Notes: a model not told the origin generated them from the letters alone. Positions 45,525 through 53,972 are shown, numbered from the stretch's first letter. The stretch is 64,000 bases of DNA from Nonlabens sp. Ci31 (GCF_012974865.1 NZ_CP043633.1:806001-870000); one strand, 5' to 3'. Numbers and translations: made by a program.

Positions 45525-45638
45525 ATGAAACGATCCTTATTCTGCTTTTTGATTTTTATGGTGGCTTGTCAACAAAGACCATCTGATTCTGACAAAACTA
45601 TAGCTAATTTAGATTTTAAAGAGCTTACAACTAAGTAG
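45525..45638 (+). pseudogene. Truncated lipoprotein minigene, unit 5
   Basis: Same ORF with MVAC and QQRPSD (Arg to Gln after the Cys). Confidence 0.75.
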
Positions 45639-45761
45639 AGGGAACAACAGCATTTTTAGAAAAACGCAAGGCGGAGTTTTAGTAATACAATGTATATCTT
45701 GTTATCATAAAGGGCGGAATTAATTCCACCCTTTATGATACGTGATGTACAGCTACATAAT

Positions 45762-46314
45762 ATGAAACGATCCTTATTCTGCTTTTTGATTTTTATGGTG
45801 GCTTGTCGACAAAGACTATCTGATTCTGACAAAACTATAGCTAATTTAGATTTTAAAGAGCTTACAACTAAGGAAGAAAAAAAAATATTTTTTAAAGAAG
45901 TATTTGATACTGATCAGGCTATTAGAAAAGAAAGTAATGATTTAGATTTGAAGCAAGCTGACGAAGCAAAACAATGAGCTATGTTTCATAGAATGGATTC
46001 CATAGATGATGTAAATATGGATAAAATAGCATGGTATCTAGACGATTATGAATATCCAGACAAAAAAAACTTATGGAGATAGTATAAGCAGAACACCAGC
46101 CCTAGTTGTTCATCATTCCAATAATGAAGGGATAAAAAGAGAATTCTATCCGGAATTTAAAGTTGTTCATGATCTAGGTCACTTAAATGCTAACTTCTTT
46201 GCGTTATACTTAAGTAGGCTATATGAAATAGAAAATGGAGTCTATTTTAGGATGAAAAGTCCCTATATAATTGAAGATCAAATAGTAAATTTAATTGTTG
46301 AGTTAGATTTATAG
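45762..46314 (+). pseudogene. Lipoprotein gene with stop codon and frameshift (parent of the minigenes)
   Basis: From 45762 the frame gives the lipobox signal peptide (MVAC), then RQRLSDSDKT...FFKEVFDTDQAIRKESNDLDLKQADEAKQ and a TGA at 45975. The same frame continues coding-like as AMFHRMDSIDDVNMDKIAWYLDDYEYPDKK. An A8 run near 46063 then shifts to a second frame, YGDSISRTPALVVHHSNNEGIKREFYPEFK...IVELDL, ending at 46314. Joined, this gives a protein of about 184 residues. The second half (Y..P...YGDS, VVHHS) resembles the DUF6624 type, tentatively. The 88-codon ORF at 46048 is therefore a fragment, not a separate gene. Confidence 0.75.
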
Positions 46315-46324
46315 TATGCATATT

Positions 46325-46358
46325 TCACAAAGGGTGGAATTAATTCCACCCTTTGTGA
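46325..46358. other. 34-bp perfect palindrome on one side of the IS200-like gene
   Basis: Arms TCACAAAG and CTTTGTGA around the core GGTGGAATTAATTCCACC, followed by TGATCAAA. It is the transposase-downstream flank. Confidence 0.85.
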
Positions 46359-46361
46359 TGA

Positions 46362-46766
46362 TCAAATCTCAAAATCTACATTTACAGAACCTGCTTTGTG
46401 ATGCTCTTTCTGATTTTGAATATATCTGGCTATCATTTTAACGTCTTTAGGACTTACAGTAAATAAACCATAACCACGCTGCCAACTAAAACTATCTAAA
46501 AATTTGTGATTTTCATTGAGCCATCTTGAGCTTGAGCCTTTGATATCTTTCAACATCTTTGAAATATCGAGTTGCGGATTTGCATGTAATAATATATGAA
46601 CATGATCTTCCATACCATTAATCATAATTGGATCACAACCTATTTCTTCACATTTATACCAAATCATTGTATATAATTCTGGTTGTAAATGAACTGAAAG
46701 TAATAGTTCTCGATTCTTAGTACCAAAAACAATATGAAAATAAGCATGTATGTTATTGCGAGACAT
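46362..46766 (-). CDS. tnpA: IS200/IS605-type Y1 transposase (HUH endonuclease)
   Basis: A 134-residue intact transposase. It opens NNIHAYFHIVFGTKNRELLL, has the HUH metal site in GMEDHVHILLHAN (about residue 55) and the catalytic Tyr in MIARYIQNQKEHH (about 114). Length and motifs match TnpA of IS200-type elements, which move single-stranded DNA by recognising hairpins at their ends. Its start is 22 bases from one flanking palindrome and its stop a few bases from the other. No TnpB is present. It may also be a domesticated REP-associated transposase; the two classes are hard to separate here. Confidence 0.9.
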   Translation of the reverse strand: MSRNNIHAYFHIVFGTKNRELLLSVHLQPELYTMIWYKCEEIGCDPIMINGMEDHVHILLHANPQLDISKMLKDIKGSSSRWLNENHKFLDSFSWQRGYGLFTVSPKDVKMIARYIQNQKEHHKAGSVNVDFEI

Positions 46767-46787
46767 ATTTTAAAGATAAGTTATCTA

Positions 46788-46821
46788 TCAAAAATGGTGG
46801 AATTAATTCCACCATTTGTGA
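46788..46821. other. 34-bp palindrome (one mismatch) on the other side of the IS200-like gene
   Basis: Core GGTGGAATTAATTCCACC with arms TCAAAAAT and ATTTGTGA (one A/G mismatch), followed by TGATCAAA as at 46325-46358. Confidence 0.85.
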
Positions 46822-46866
46822 TGATCAAAACTTGTGGGAACCATCTCCATTTATCTATCTCTATAA

Positions 46867-48024
46867 CTATCCTCTAAACAAAAAGAAATCATTTTTCATA
46901 TCTTCGATTTTTTCATCCTTATTGGTAATGATGTAATCCAGTGCTTTTTCTGTGAATTCTAATCCTTTTTTAGTTAGAGACACTGCCTGATTCTGAATGG
47001 TAATCATGTTGTTGTTTTCAGCTAGGTTCAGAACAGTTTTAGAACGTACTTTTCCCCAATTGATATGTTCTTGTAAATGACCTACTCGTCTTTCTTCTTC
47101 ACTATCATGATTATTCAAGTGAAGTAAAAACGTCAGCAGGGAAACTTCAATACGCTGCCTCTTCTGTCGGAAGAGTACTGCGATCAATCCTTTAGAAGGG
47201 GCAAAAAGATAGACCAATAAAAATATCAATCCTAAAACGGTAGTGATCGATCCGCTGATGGAGGCGTCTAGCCATACTGCAAAATAATAACCACCTACAG
47301 CGCTCATAATTCCAAACAGTACAGACAGTAGGATCATTTTATTTAAATCGGTAGTCAGCAAATATGCTGTGGCAGCTGGCGCGATCATCAAAGCAACTAC
47401 TAGAATAGCTCCTACAGCATCAAAAGAAACCACGGTAGTTACCGAAGCTATACTCATCAATCCATAATGCATCAAAACAGGAGAAAAACCTAAAGCAGAG
47501 GATAATCCTACATCAAACGTACTTAGTTTTAATTCTTTATAAAAAGCTAGAAGCAATGCTAAGGTGATCAATAAAGTAGTAGAAATGGTCCACATGCTTT
47601 TGGGTCCATAGCTCACATTGTCAATCATCAATTGATCAAAGGCAGCGTATTCTAGCCTACCTACAAGAACAGCGTCTGCATCCAGATGTATATCACTTGC
47701 ATAAATAGCGATCAACAACACTCCAATACTAAACAAGGCTGGAAAAACAAGCCCAATAGCGGTATCTTCTTTTACCAATCCTGTTTTCTGAATGGCTTCT
47801 ACAAGAACAACGGTTATAATGCCGCTAAAGGCAGCTAATAAAATCAACCAAGGGGAAGCGAGGTCTTCGGTAATAAAAAAGCCAATGACGATCCCGGGAA
47901 GAATAGAATGGCTGATCGCATCACTAATTAATGCCATTTTACGCAATACCAAAAACACCCCTGGTATCGCACAAGCAACTGATGTAAGACAAGCAATTAG
48001 TATGATAGCTACCTCTGAATTCAT
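46867..48024 (-). CDS. Metal ABC transporter permease 2 with C-terminal winged-helix tail
   Basis: A 385-residue inner-membrane protein of the ZnuB/MntB/TroC family with about eight to nine spans in residues 1-290 (ALISDAISHSILPGIVIGF, FDAVGAILVVALMIAPAATAYLL are family signatures). After the membrane part comes about 90 residues of soluble sequence (EVSLLTFLLHLNN...GKVRSKTVLNLAENNNMITIQNQAVSLTKKGLEFTEKAL), which looks like a DtxR-type winged helix. It overlaps the other permease gene by four bases and is the last gene of the metal operon. Confidence 0.9.
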   Translation of the reverse strand: MNSEVAIILIACLTSVACAIPGVFLVLRKMALISDAISHSILPGIVIGFFITEDLASPWLILLAAFSGIITVVLVEAIQKTGLVKEDTAIGLVFPALFSIGVLLIAIYASDIHLDADAVLVGRLEYAAFDQLMIDNVSYGPKSMWTISTTLLITLALLLAFYKELKLSTFDVGLSSALGFSPVLMHYGLMSIASVTTVVSFDAVGAILVVALMIAPAATAYLLTTDLNKMILLSVLFGIMSAVGGYYFAVWLDASISGSITTVLGLIFLLVYLFAPSKGLIAVLFRQKRQRIEVSLLTFLLHLNNHDSEEERRVGHLQEHINWGKVRSKTVLNLAENNNMITIQNQAVSLTKKGLEFTEKALDYIITNKDEKIEDMKNDFFLFRG

Positions 48025-49133
48025 GATTCTGGAATATTAGTAGTATATAAGTTTTGAGCTGTTTCAAAACCTTCTTCTGTAAGGGACCAGTCCTGACCCT
48101 GGATGGTAATCCAATGTTTATCTGCTAGAGCACTTAAAGTCCCTTTAGTATACCCTTGAAAACCGTTTAAGATTCTAATAGCATGAGGTCTGGAAATATC
48201 TTCATGCTTTTCCACAATTCCATACATAAAATACAATGTTTTCTTTAATTCTAGGTCTCTGCGATTTCTAATCAATCGAATCTGTTTGAATAAAATTCCA
48301 CGACCAGGAGAAAAAATAAAAGAAATAGCTACAAAAACCGCTGCGACTAGAACGATGACAGGCCCTGTAGAGAGGTTGTTATAAGACGCACTTATCGCTG
48401 TTCCAAAAACTCCTGAAAACATACCAAATACAGCTGCTAGTAGCACCATCATACCAAGGCTATTGGTCCATTGTCTTGCGGCGGCAGCAGGAGCGAGCAG
48501 CATGGCACTCATCAATACGACACCTACCGTTTGTAAGCCTATCACTATCGCAAGAACAATAAAAAAGCTGATCAATCCATCTATAAAACGGGTGTTAAAG
48601 CCCAAAGTAGACGCATAGTTTTTATCAAACAATAGCAACTTAAATTCTTTCCAAAACAACAACATAACCGCAAGACTAATTCCGGTTACAATGACCATTA
48701 GCATCACATCACTTTCTACTAAAGTCGCTGCCTGACCAAACAAATATTTATCCAGTCCTGCCTGATTTGCATCTGGCTGTTTTTTTAAATAACTCAATAC
48801 CAACTCCCCAAACCCAAAGAACAAACTCAAGATCAATCCCAAAGCCGTATCCGTTTTTAAATGTGTTTTAGTGACGATTCCGTGTATCCAAACGGTACCT
48901 ATTAATCCGCTGATAAGTGCTCCTAAAAGCAACACGTTAGAATCTTTAAGACCCGTAAACAAAAATGCCAGCGCAATTCCAGGTAAGGCTGCATGAGAAA
49001 TAGCATCTCCTAGAAGACTTTGTTTTCTCAATACCGCAAAACTTCCCAACATTCCACAAATCGCCCCTAAGATAGCTGTTCCCAGTGTTATGGTGCGTAA
49101 GGTATAATCGGTAAAGAAATCTGTTAATTCCAT
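48021..49133 (-). CDS. Metal ABC transporter permease 1 with C-terminal winged-helix tail
   Basis: A 370-residue ABC-3 family permease (start at 49133, MELTDFFTDYTLRTITLGT; the in-frame ATG at 49166 would add a short charged leader). About eight spans carry LLGDAISHAALPGIALAF and QTVGVVLMSAMLLAPAAAAR. The last 80 residues (LELKKTLYFMYGIVEKHEDISRPHAIRILNGFQGYTKGTLSALADKHWITIQ...LTEEGFETAQ) again form a winged-helix-like tail, matching that of the other permease. A heterodimeric channel is expected. It is separated from the ATPase gene by 263 bases. Confidence 0.9.
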   Translation of the reverse strand: MELTDFFTDYTLRTITLGTAILGAICGMLGSFAVLRKQSLLGDAISHAALPGIALAFLFTGLKDSNVLLLGALISGLIGTVWIHGIVTKTHLKTDTALGLILSLFFGFGELVLSYLKKQPDANQAGLDKYLFGQAATLVESDVMLMVIVTGISLAVMLLFWKEFKLLLFDKNYASTLGFNTRFIDGLISFFIVLAIVIGLQTVGVVLMSAMLLAPAAAARQWTNSLGMMVLLAAVFGMFSGVFGTAISASYNNLSTGPVIVLVAAVFVAISFIFSPGRGILFKQIRLIRNRRDLELKKTLYFMYGIVEKHEDISRPHAIRILNGFQGYTKGTLSALADKHWITIQGQDWSLTEEGFETAQNLYTTNIPES

Positions 49134-49396
49134 TTTAAATTCAAAATCAAAAAAAACTAAAATCAAGTTTAGCTTTCCATTTATTTATATTATTTATATC
49201 AGTTCCACTTCATATTTTCTAAAGAAAACAGAAGTTTATGCCGAACTTGATTCAGAGCAAAAGCGAGATTATTAAAAATGTCTGGTTGAGCGGTAGTCGA
49301 AACCTTTTTAAAAATCTCAATTTCTAAACGTTCTCAACTCTCGCACGAATTGGCATCTGTTTCAAATTCGAGTTCGAGTTTGAGTTCAAGTTCATT
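49134..49396. other. 263-base gap inside the metal-transport gene set
   Basis: No ORF. It ends with a GAAYTN hexamer tract (49361-49394) just after the ATPase stop. The gap is unexpected between tightly linked transporter genes. Confidence 0.55.
49361..49394 (-). repeat. Hexanucleotide microsatellite after the ATPase stop codon
   Basis: In the gene's sense: GAACTT, GAACTC, AAACTC, GAACTC, GAATTT. It starts two bases after the stop. Confidence 0.78.
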
Positions 49397-50134
49397 CTAT
49401 TTTTGCACCGCAACCTTATAATTGATCCCATAGGTTTTCGTCAAGTTATCATCATTAAAAATGTCTTTTACTGGGCCTGTTGCGATGCGTTTTACATTTA
49501 AGAAAGTGACCCAATCAAAATATTCAGGTACCGTTTGTAAATCGTGATGCACAACGATGACCGTTTTTCCAGCTTTACGTAATTCCTTTAAAATATTGAT
49601 AATCGCAATTTCAGTAGTTGCGTCTACTCCTTGAAAGGGCTCATCCATAAAGTAGATAGCTGCATTTTGCACCAATGCTCTTGCGAGAAAAATACGTTGC
49701 TGCTGGCCACCAGAAAGTTGTGAGATTTGCCTTCCTTTAAAGGCTAACATCCCTACCTTTTCTAATGCTTCTAGCGCTTGTTTTTTTTGCTTAGCACCCG
49801 GTCTTTTAATCCATCCCAATGCTCCGTAAGTTCCCATCATCACAACATCTAGGGCTGTCGTGGGAAAATCCCAATCTACACTTCCTTTTTGAGGTACATA
49901 CGCCACCTTATCCCGTTGTTTTTTATAAGGTTTTCCATAGATAGAAACAGATCCAGCTATCGGACTAATAATCCCAAGAATAGCCTTGATTAAAGTCGAT
50001 TTTCCTGCACCGTTAGGTCCTACAATAGCCATCAATACACCTTCTGGAATAGAAAGGTCTATATCCCAAAGCACCGGTTTGTAATTATAGGCTACGGTAA
50101 GGTCATCTACTGCAACAGCTATTTTTTGTTCCAT
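49397..50134 (-). CDS. Metal ABC transporter ATPase
   Basis: A 245-residue ATP-binding subunit of a zinc/manganese-type importer. Walker A is GPNGAGKST (about residue 40), Q-loop YVPQKG, signature LSGGQQQR, Walker B IYFMDEP and the switch His in VVHHDLQT. The [14 protein letters not shown] segment is characteristic of the Mn/Zn (MntA/TroB) class. Its start overlaps the stop of the binding-protein gene by one base, so the two are co-transcribed. Confidence 0.93.
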   Translation of the reverse strand: MEQKIAVAVDDLTVAYNYKPVLWDIDLSIPEGVLMAIVGPNGAGKSTLIKAILGIISPIAGSVSIYGKPYKKQRDKVAYVPQKGSVDWDFPTTALDVVMMGTYGALGWIKRPGAKQKKQALEALEKVGMLAFKGRQISQLSGGQQQRIFLARALVQNAAIYFMDEPFQGVDATTEIAIINILKELRKAGKTVIVVHHDLQTVPEYFDWVTFLNVKRIATGPVKDIFNDDNLTKTYGINYKVAVQK

Positions 50135-51042
50135 TATTTAAGTGCGTTTACAATCGTGTTCACGTTGTGCTTATACATTCCTATATAGGTTCCTTCTTCT
50201 GTTCCTGCACTTCCTAATGCATCGCTGAATAACTCGCCGCCTATAATAACATCATGGTCTTGTGCGTTCACAGCGGCTTGCAAGGCTTCTACCGTACGTC
50301 TCGGAACACTGCTTTCTATAAAAATAGCTTTTATTTTATTGTCTATAATGAACTGGGTAATGCGCTGAACATCTTTTACTCCAGCTTCTGTTGCTGTAGA
50401 AATTCCTTGGAGACCTACTACTTCAAAGTCAAAAGTTCTCCCGTAATAATTAAAAGCATCATGAGCTGTAACGAGAATTCTTTTCTCTTTAGGCAACTCT
50501 TCCACCTTCTTATCAAGACCTATTTTGAGCTCCTTCAATTTCTTTAAATACACATCCCGATTTACTTCAAAAGCTGCTGCATTTTCTGGATCTAATTCTG
50601 AAAGTCTTTTAGTTATATAAATAGTAATATCATTCCAGTAAGATAAGTCAAACCATATATGTGGGTCGTAATTGCTTGCAAAATACTCACTGCCTATTAG
50701 TGTGTTCTCCTCTACACCATCGCTTATCGCAATCGTAGTTTTTGCTAGTTCGTTCATCTTTTCAAAAACCTCGACCAGCTTGCCTTCTAAGTGCAAACCA
50801 TTGTAAAAAATCACATCAGCGCGATCTAACTTTCTAAAATCGCCCTGACTGGCTTTGTACAAATGTGGATCTATACCGCTGCCCATCAGGCCATTTACTT
50901 CAATCAAATCGCCACCTATATTCTCCACGAGATCTGTAATCATCGTGGTGGTAGTGACTACTCGCAGCTTGCCATTTTCTTCTTTTTTATCGCCGCAGCT
51001 TATTAAAAATATGGCTATTAAGAGAAATAAGATTCTTTTCAT
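50134..51042 (-). CDS. Metal ABC transporter substrate-binding lipoprotein
   Basis: A 302-residue cluster A-I binding protein (ZnuA/TroA/MntC type). The signal peptide ends LISC (lipid-anchored Cys at 16). Metal ligands are seen in [12 protein letters not shown] (His), DPHIWFDL (His), [11 protein letters not shown] (His/Asp) and [11 protein letters not shown] (terminal region). No His-rich loop typical of high-affinity ZnuA is present, so manganese or iron is as likely as zinc. It lies 126 bases downstream of the thioredoxin-fold gene; the dispersed palindrome lies in that gap. Confidence 0.92.
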   Translation of the reverse strand: MKRILFLLIAIFLISCGDKKEENGKLRVVTTTTMITDLVENIGGDLIEVNGLMGSGIDPHLYKASQGDFRKLDRADVIFYNGLHLEGKLVEVFEKMNELAKTTIAISDGVEENTLIGSEYFASNYDPHIWFDLSYWNDITIYITKRLSELDPENAAAFEVNRDVYLKKLKELKIGLDKKVEELPKEKRILVTAHDAFNYYGRTFDFEVVGLQGISTATEAGVKDVQRITQFIIDNKIKAIFIESSVPRRTVEALQAAVNAQDHDVIIGGELFSDALGSAGTEEGTYIGMYKHNVNTIVNALK

Positions 51043-51062
51043 AATTATATGTTTGTTATAAT

Positions 51063-51082
51063 TCCGCTTTCGCGAAAGCGGA
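51063..51082. repeat. Dispersed palindrome, copy 9 (20-bp perfect, intergenic)
   Basis: It lies 21 bases upstream of the binding-protein start codon, in the 5' leader. It may affect expression of the transporter genes. Confidence 0.9.
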
Positions 51083-51168
51083 GCATTTTAAAATCATAGT
51101 TTTTTGTAATAACCTAGAATTCCATATCTAGATCAACTAAGCGTTATAAGCTTTTTCCGAAACTACCA

Positions 51169-51642
51169 TTAATTAAATGGAGTCAATATTTTAGTCACTT
51201 CTACCTCATCCAAAAATCCAGAATACTGATAAAGTATCTCAAGATCTTTATTTATAATTAATAATACAGGATAAGATTTATCTTCACTTTGCCTTAACAA
51301 CTCTTGAGCTAATTGATGAATTCCAGTATGGTGTCCAGTAGCTTTAAAACTAAATTTTACATTTCTAAAAATGACATCTTTCTTACTTTCTGCATCAAAC
51401 GGTACAAAATAGAAATCCTTATTTATTAATTCTACGAGTGGCTTATCGCTAAAAGTATCTTCGTCCATCGCTTTACAATATTTACACCACTGCGTGTATA
51501 AAAAAACGATAACTGGTTTATCTTCTTGCTCCAATGCTATGTCCAACTCTTCAAAACTGTAGTTTTTCAAATCACTGTCTTTTTGGGCAACTGCAAGTAA
51601 TGGTAGCAACCAAACTAATAAAATAAGTAAAACAGTTTTCAT
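51169..51642 (-). CDS. Exported thioredoxin-fold protein
   Basis: A 157-residue protein with a signal peptide (to about residue 19, AVAQ) and a thioredoxin fold. The active site is TQWCKYCKAMDEDTFS, i.e. CKYC, in the DUF255/thioredoxin_7 style. A second Cys pair is absent. Placed 10 bases after the TonB receptor and before the metal-binding lipoprotein, it may keep receptor or binding-protein cysteines reduced in the periplasm; the receptor plug has a CxxC. This link is inference. Confidence 0.82.
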   Translation of the reverse strand: MKTVLLILLVWLLPLLAVAQKDSDLKNYSFEELDIALEQEDKPVIVFLYTQWCKYCKAMDEDTFSDKPLVELINKDFYFVPFDAESKKDVIFRNVKFSFKATGHHTGIHQLAQELLRQSEDKSYPVLLIINKDLEILYQYSGFLDEVEVTKILTPFN

Positions 51643-51652
51643 AAACTTCGTT

Positions 51653-53956
51653 TTAAAAAATACTGTATCTAAACCCTAAGAAACCTCTTATTCCTTGATT
51701 ACTGGCATATACATAACTAGGATCAAAGGTAAGTGCATTTGGGTTATCAGGTGTGGCAACAGCCTGTCCACTTTGATCAAATTGTACACCTTCATCAAAT
51801 GGGTCAAATGCTCTTGCAATACTATTAGATGCCGGCGTAAAGTTCAAAAGGTTTTTAACACCGCCATAAACTTCCCATTGGGTCCCAAAAGTTTTAGAGA
51901 GCTGGATGTTTTGAACGCTAAATACTGGTGAAAATTCATCTCTAGGATCGGTATCACTTATAAGAGGTAATCTCATAGGTCCATAAACGTTTCCTGTATA
52001 ATCAATATTTAAATCCCAAGCTTTTATCTTGTAACTGATGCTCCATACACCACTATATCCTTCGGTTAATAGTTGTCTCGTGCGCTCGCCATCTTCTGTT
52101 ATAGATACATCCATTAAGGTTGCGCCAGCAAGAATTTTTAAACCGTTTCTAAAAACAACATCTGCGTTGATTGATACTCCTTGTGATACAGCAAATCCAT
52201 CAAGATTGCTATAGATAATCCTGTTAAAATCAGTCTCGTAATCTGGCAGTATTCTATTGGTGAAATAGGTATAAAATGCACTAGCATCTAGATTAAAAAA
52301 TGTATTATTTTTAGTTCTAAAGGTTTTTACATAATTCACATTTGCATTCCATGAAGTTTCTGGCTCTAGTTCTCCTTCAAAAACTACTTCTCTAGCACCA
52401 GTGAGTGCCGCATGATCTTCTGTAAATACATTTGCCACTCTAAACCCGTTACCAACACTTAGCCTTAGGACGTTAGATTTATCTCTAGAAGACCACTTGT
52501 AATTTACACGTGGTGAAAACACATTTCCATGAATACTATTGTAATCATATCGCACACCTAACAATAACTTTTTACGATCTGTAATAGCTATTTCATCTTG
52601 TACAAATACTCCTGGTAAATGAATTACAGATGGTAGGTCTCCCAAACCATCAGCGGTTGAGGTCGCAAAGGTATTGTCGTTATAATAGGTATACCTATAA
52701 GCTGCACCTGCAAGTAAATCATGTGAAGAACCTAACTTCTTACTCCAAGTAAGCTGACCAAATCCTATGTATTGATCTGCATCATAAGAAGTGGTTCCAT
52801 AAAATGAATCTTGTGAATGTCCATTCCCACTAAATTGAAAGCTCAAATCCTCATCAGTAGGCAAATCATATCTTCCAAAGGCTTCCCATCTACTGGTATA
52901 AATACTTTCCCCATAAACCTCATCTCCACCACGGTCTGCACTCGTCCAATCCATCTCGCCGCCCCATCTATCTTCATAAACATACCTTCCTGCAATGGAG
53001 AATACCTTACCGTCTTCTCTATCAAAGTTTATTTTATTAAAAATAGAAATTCTATTCTGCAAAGTCATGTCTGTAAATCCGTCACCGTTATTATCAATGG
53101 GGTTTTGATAATTAAAATAACTAACCCCTAAAATACCAGAGGTCTTATCTGACAATTGATAACCTGTTCCAACATCTGTACTTACTTCACCCCATGATGT
53201 AGTGAAATTATCAAAGCTTAGCTTATTTGCTCCTGTTGGTTTTTTAGTTATTACATTGATCACTCCGCCTACTGCTTCAGAACCGTATAATGTAGATGCT
53301 GGCCCTTTTACAATCTCCACTCTTTCTATAAGTGCTTGGGGAATACCGGTAAGACCATATACGGTAGATAGACCACTTACTATAGGTAATCCATCAATCA
53401 ACACCATGGTATAAGGACCTTCTAGACCATTTATGTGTATATCTCCCGTATTACAAACACTACAATTAAGTTGTGGCCGTACACCGTTTACATTTTGTAA
53501 AGATTCAAAAATGGAAGGTGTTGGGTTTTTCTTAAAAAAACTTTGAGTATACACCTCAACTGGCACAGGACTCTCTAACTTACTAACTGGCTTGAGAGTA
53601 CCCGTAATAACTATTTGATCTAAAGCGCCTAAGTCTTCTTTTAAATTTATTTGAAGCACATATGGATTTTTGTCGTCTGTTAAATTCACCTCTACCACAG
53701 CGCTTTTATAACCAACGGCACTCACACTAATTTTGATAAGCCCTTTCGGTAAATTTTCTAATTTAAAAACCCCATTTTTATCGGCAGAAATTCCTTTTCT
53801 TAATTCTGGCGCGTATACATTAGCAAAGGGTACGGTCTCCAGAGCACTCTTGACAATACCTTCAATTACAAAGGTTTCAGGTGTTTTTTGAGACTGGTTT
53901 TCTTGACTGTACATTATGAATGGTAAACAAAGCACCATAAAAAAAATCTTCTTCAT
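51653..53956 (-). CDS. TonB-dependent outer-membrane receptor for a metal or metal complex
   Basis: A 767-residue receptor. Signal peptide (MKKIFFMVLCLPFIMYSQ), then a carboxypeptidase-regulatory-like domain (about 30-110), a plug domain (about 115-230; NGVRPQLNCSVCNTGDIHINGLEG, VEIVKGPASTLYGSEAVGGVINVITKKP) and a 22-strand barrel ending GFRYSIF. The CSVC pair in the plug recurs in metal-linked receptors of this phylum. Start set at the Met giving a clean signal peptide; upstream in-frame Mets overlap the regulator gene. It follows the DtxR/MntR gene directly. Confidence 0.92.
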   Translation of the reverse strand: MKKIFFMVLCLPFIMYSQENQSQKTPETFVIEGIVKSALETVPFANVYAPELRKGISADKNGVFKLENLPKGLIKISVSAVGYKSAVVEVNLTDDKNPYVLQINLKEDLGALDQIVITGTLKPVSKLESPVPVEVYTQSFFKKNPTPSIFESLQNVNGVRPQLNCSVCNTGDIHINGLEGPYTMVLIDGLPIVSGLSTVYGLTGIPQALIERVEIVKGPASTLYGSEAVGGVINVITKKPTGANKLSFDNFTTSWGEVSTDVGTGYQLSDKTSGILGVSYFNYQNPIDNNGDGFTDMTLQNRISIFNKINFDREDGKVFSIAGRYVYEDRWGGEMDWTSADRGGDEVYGESIYTSRWEAFGRYDLPTDEDLSFQFSGNGHSQDSFYGTTSYDADQYIGFGQLTWSKKLGSSHDLLAGAAYRYTYYNDNTFATSTADGLGDLPSVIHLPGVFVQDEIAITDRKKLLLGVRYDYNSIHGNVFSPRVNYKWSSRDKSNVLRLSVGNGFRVANVFTEDHAALTGAREVVFEGELEPETSWNANVNYVKTFRTKNNTFFNLDASAFYTYFTNRILPDYETDFNRIIYSNLDGFAVSQGVSINADVVFRNGLKILAGATLMDVSITEDGERTRQLLTEGYSGVWSISYKIKAWDLNIDYTGNVYGPMRLPLISDTDPRDEFSPVFSVQNIQLSKTFGTQWEVYGGVKNLLNFTPASNSIARAFDPFDEGVQFDQSGQAVATPDNPNALTFDPSYVYASNQGIRGFLGFRYSIF

Positions 53957-53972
53957 ATTTAAATCCATTTTA

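Larger units (their letters stand above)
44456..45872 (+). repeat. Tandem array of six 237-bp units (gene-end/gene-start fusion)
   Basis: Six head-to-tail units begin at 44456, 44693, 44930, 45167, 45404 and 45641, each exactly 237 bases with only scattered substitutions and no indels. Each unit holds the last 14 codons of the upstream enoyl-CoA hydratase, a 38-bp near-perfect palindrome and the first 37 codons of the downstream lipoprotein gene. It ends in CTAAG, joined to TAGAGGGAAC of the next unit, and the junction creates a stop. Unit 1 contains the true hydratase end and unit 6 runs into the full-length lipoprotein gene. Substitution patterns are mosaic (units 4 and 5 share AAAGGCC and GGGG), suggesting exchange between copies. 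Confidence 0.95.
46325..46829 (-). mobile_element. IS200-like single-gene element bounded by palindromes
   Basis: About 500 bases: a Y1 transposase gene between two palindromes that share an 18-bp core and the following (C/A)TTTGTGATGATCAAA in the same orientation. Subterminal hairpins with no terminal inverted repeats fit IS200/IS605 or REP/RAYT-type elements. Exact ends and target site cannot be fixed from one copy. Confidence 0.65.

Noticed and set aside
44456..45872. Tandem array as a CRISPR
   Set aside because: Units are 237 bases, nearly identical throughout and contain coding segments; there are no short repeats with unique spacers and no cas genes.
45975..45977. TGA read as selenocysteine in the lipoprotein gene
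   Set aside because: No selenocysteine machinery or SECIS-like context is visible, and a second lesion (A8 frameshift) follows, so decay is simpler.
46048..46314. 88-codon ORF as an independent gene
   Set aside because: It continues the lipoprotein frame after a homopolymer shift and has no start context or promoter of its own.
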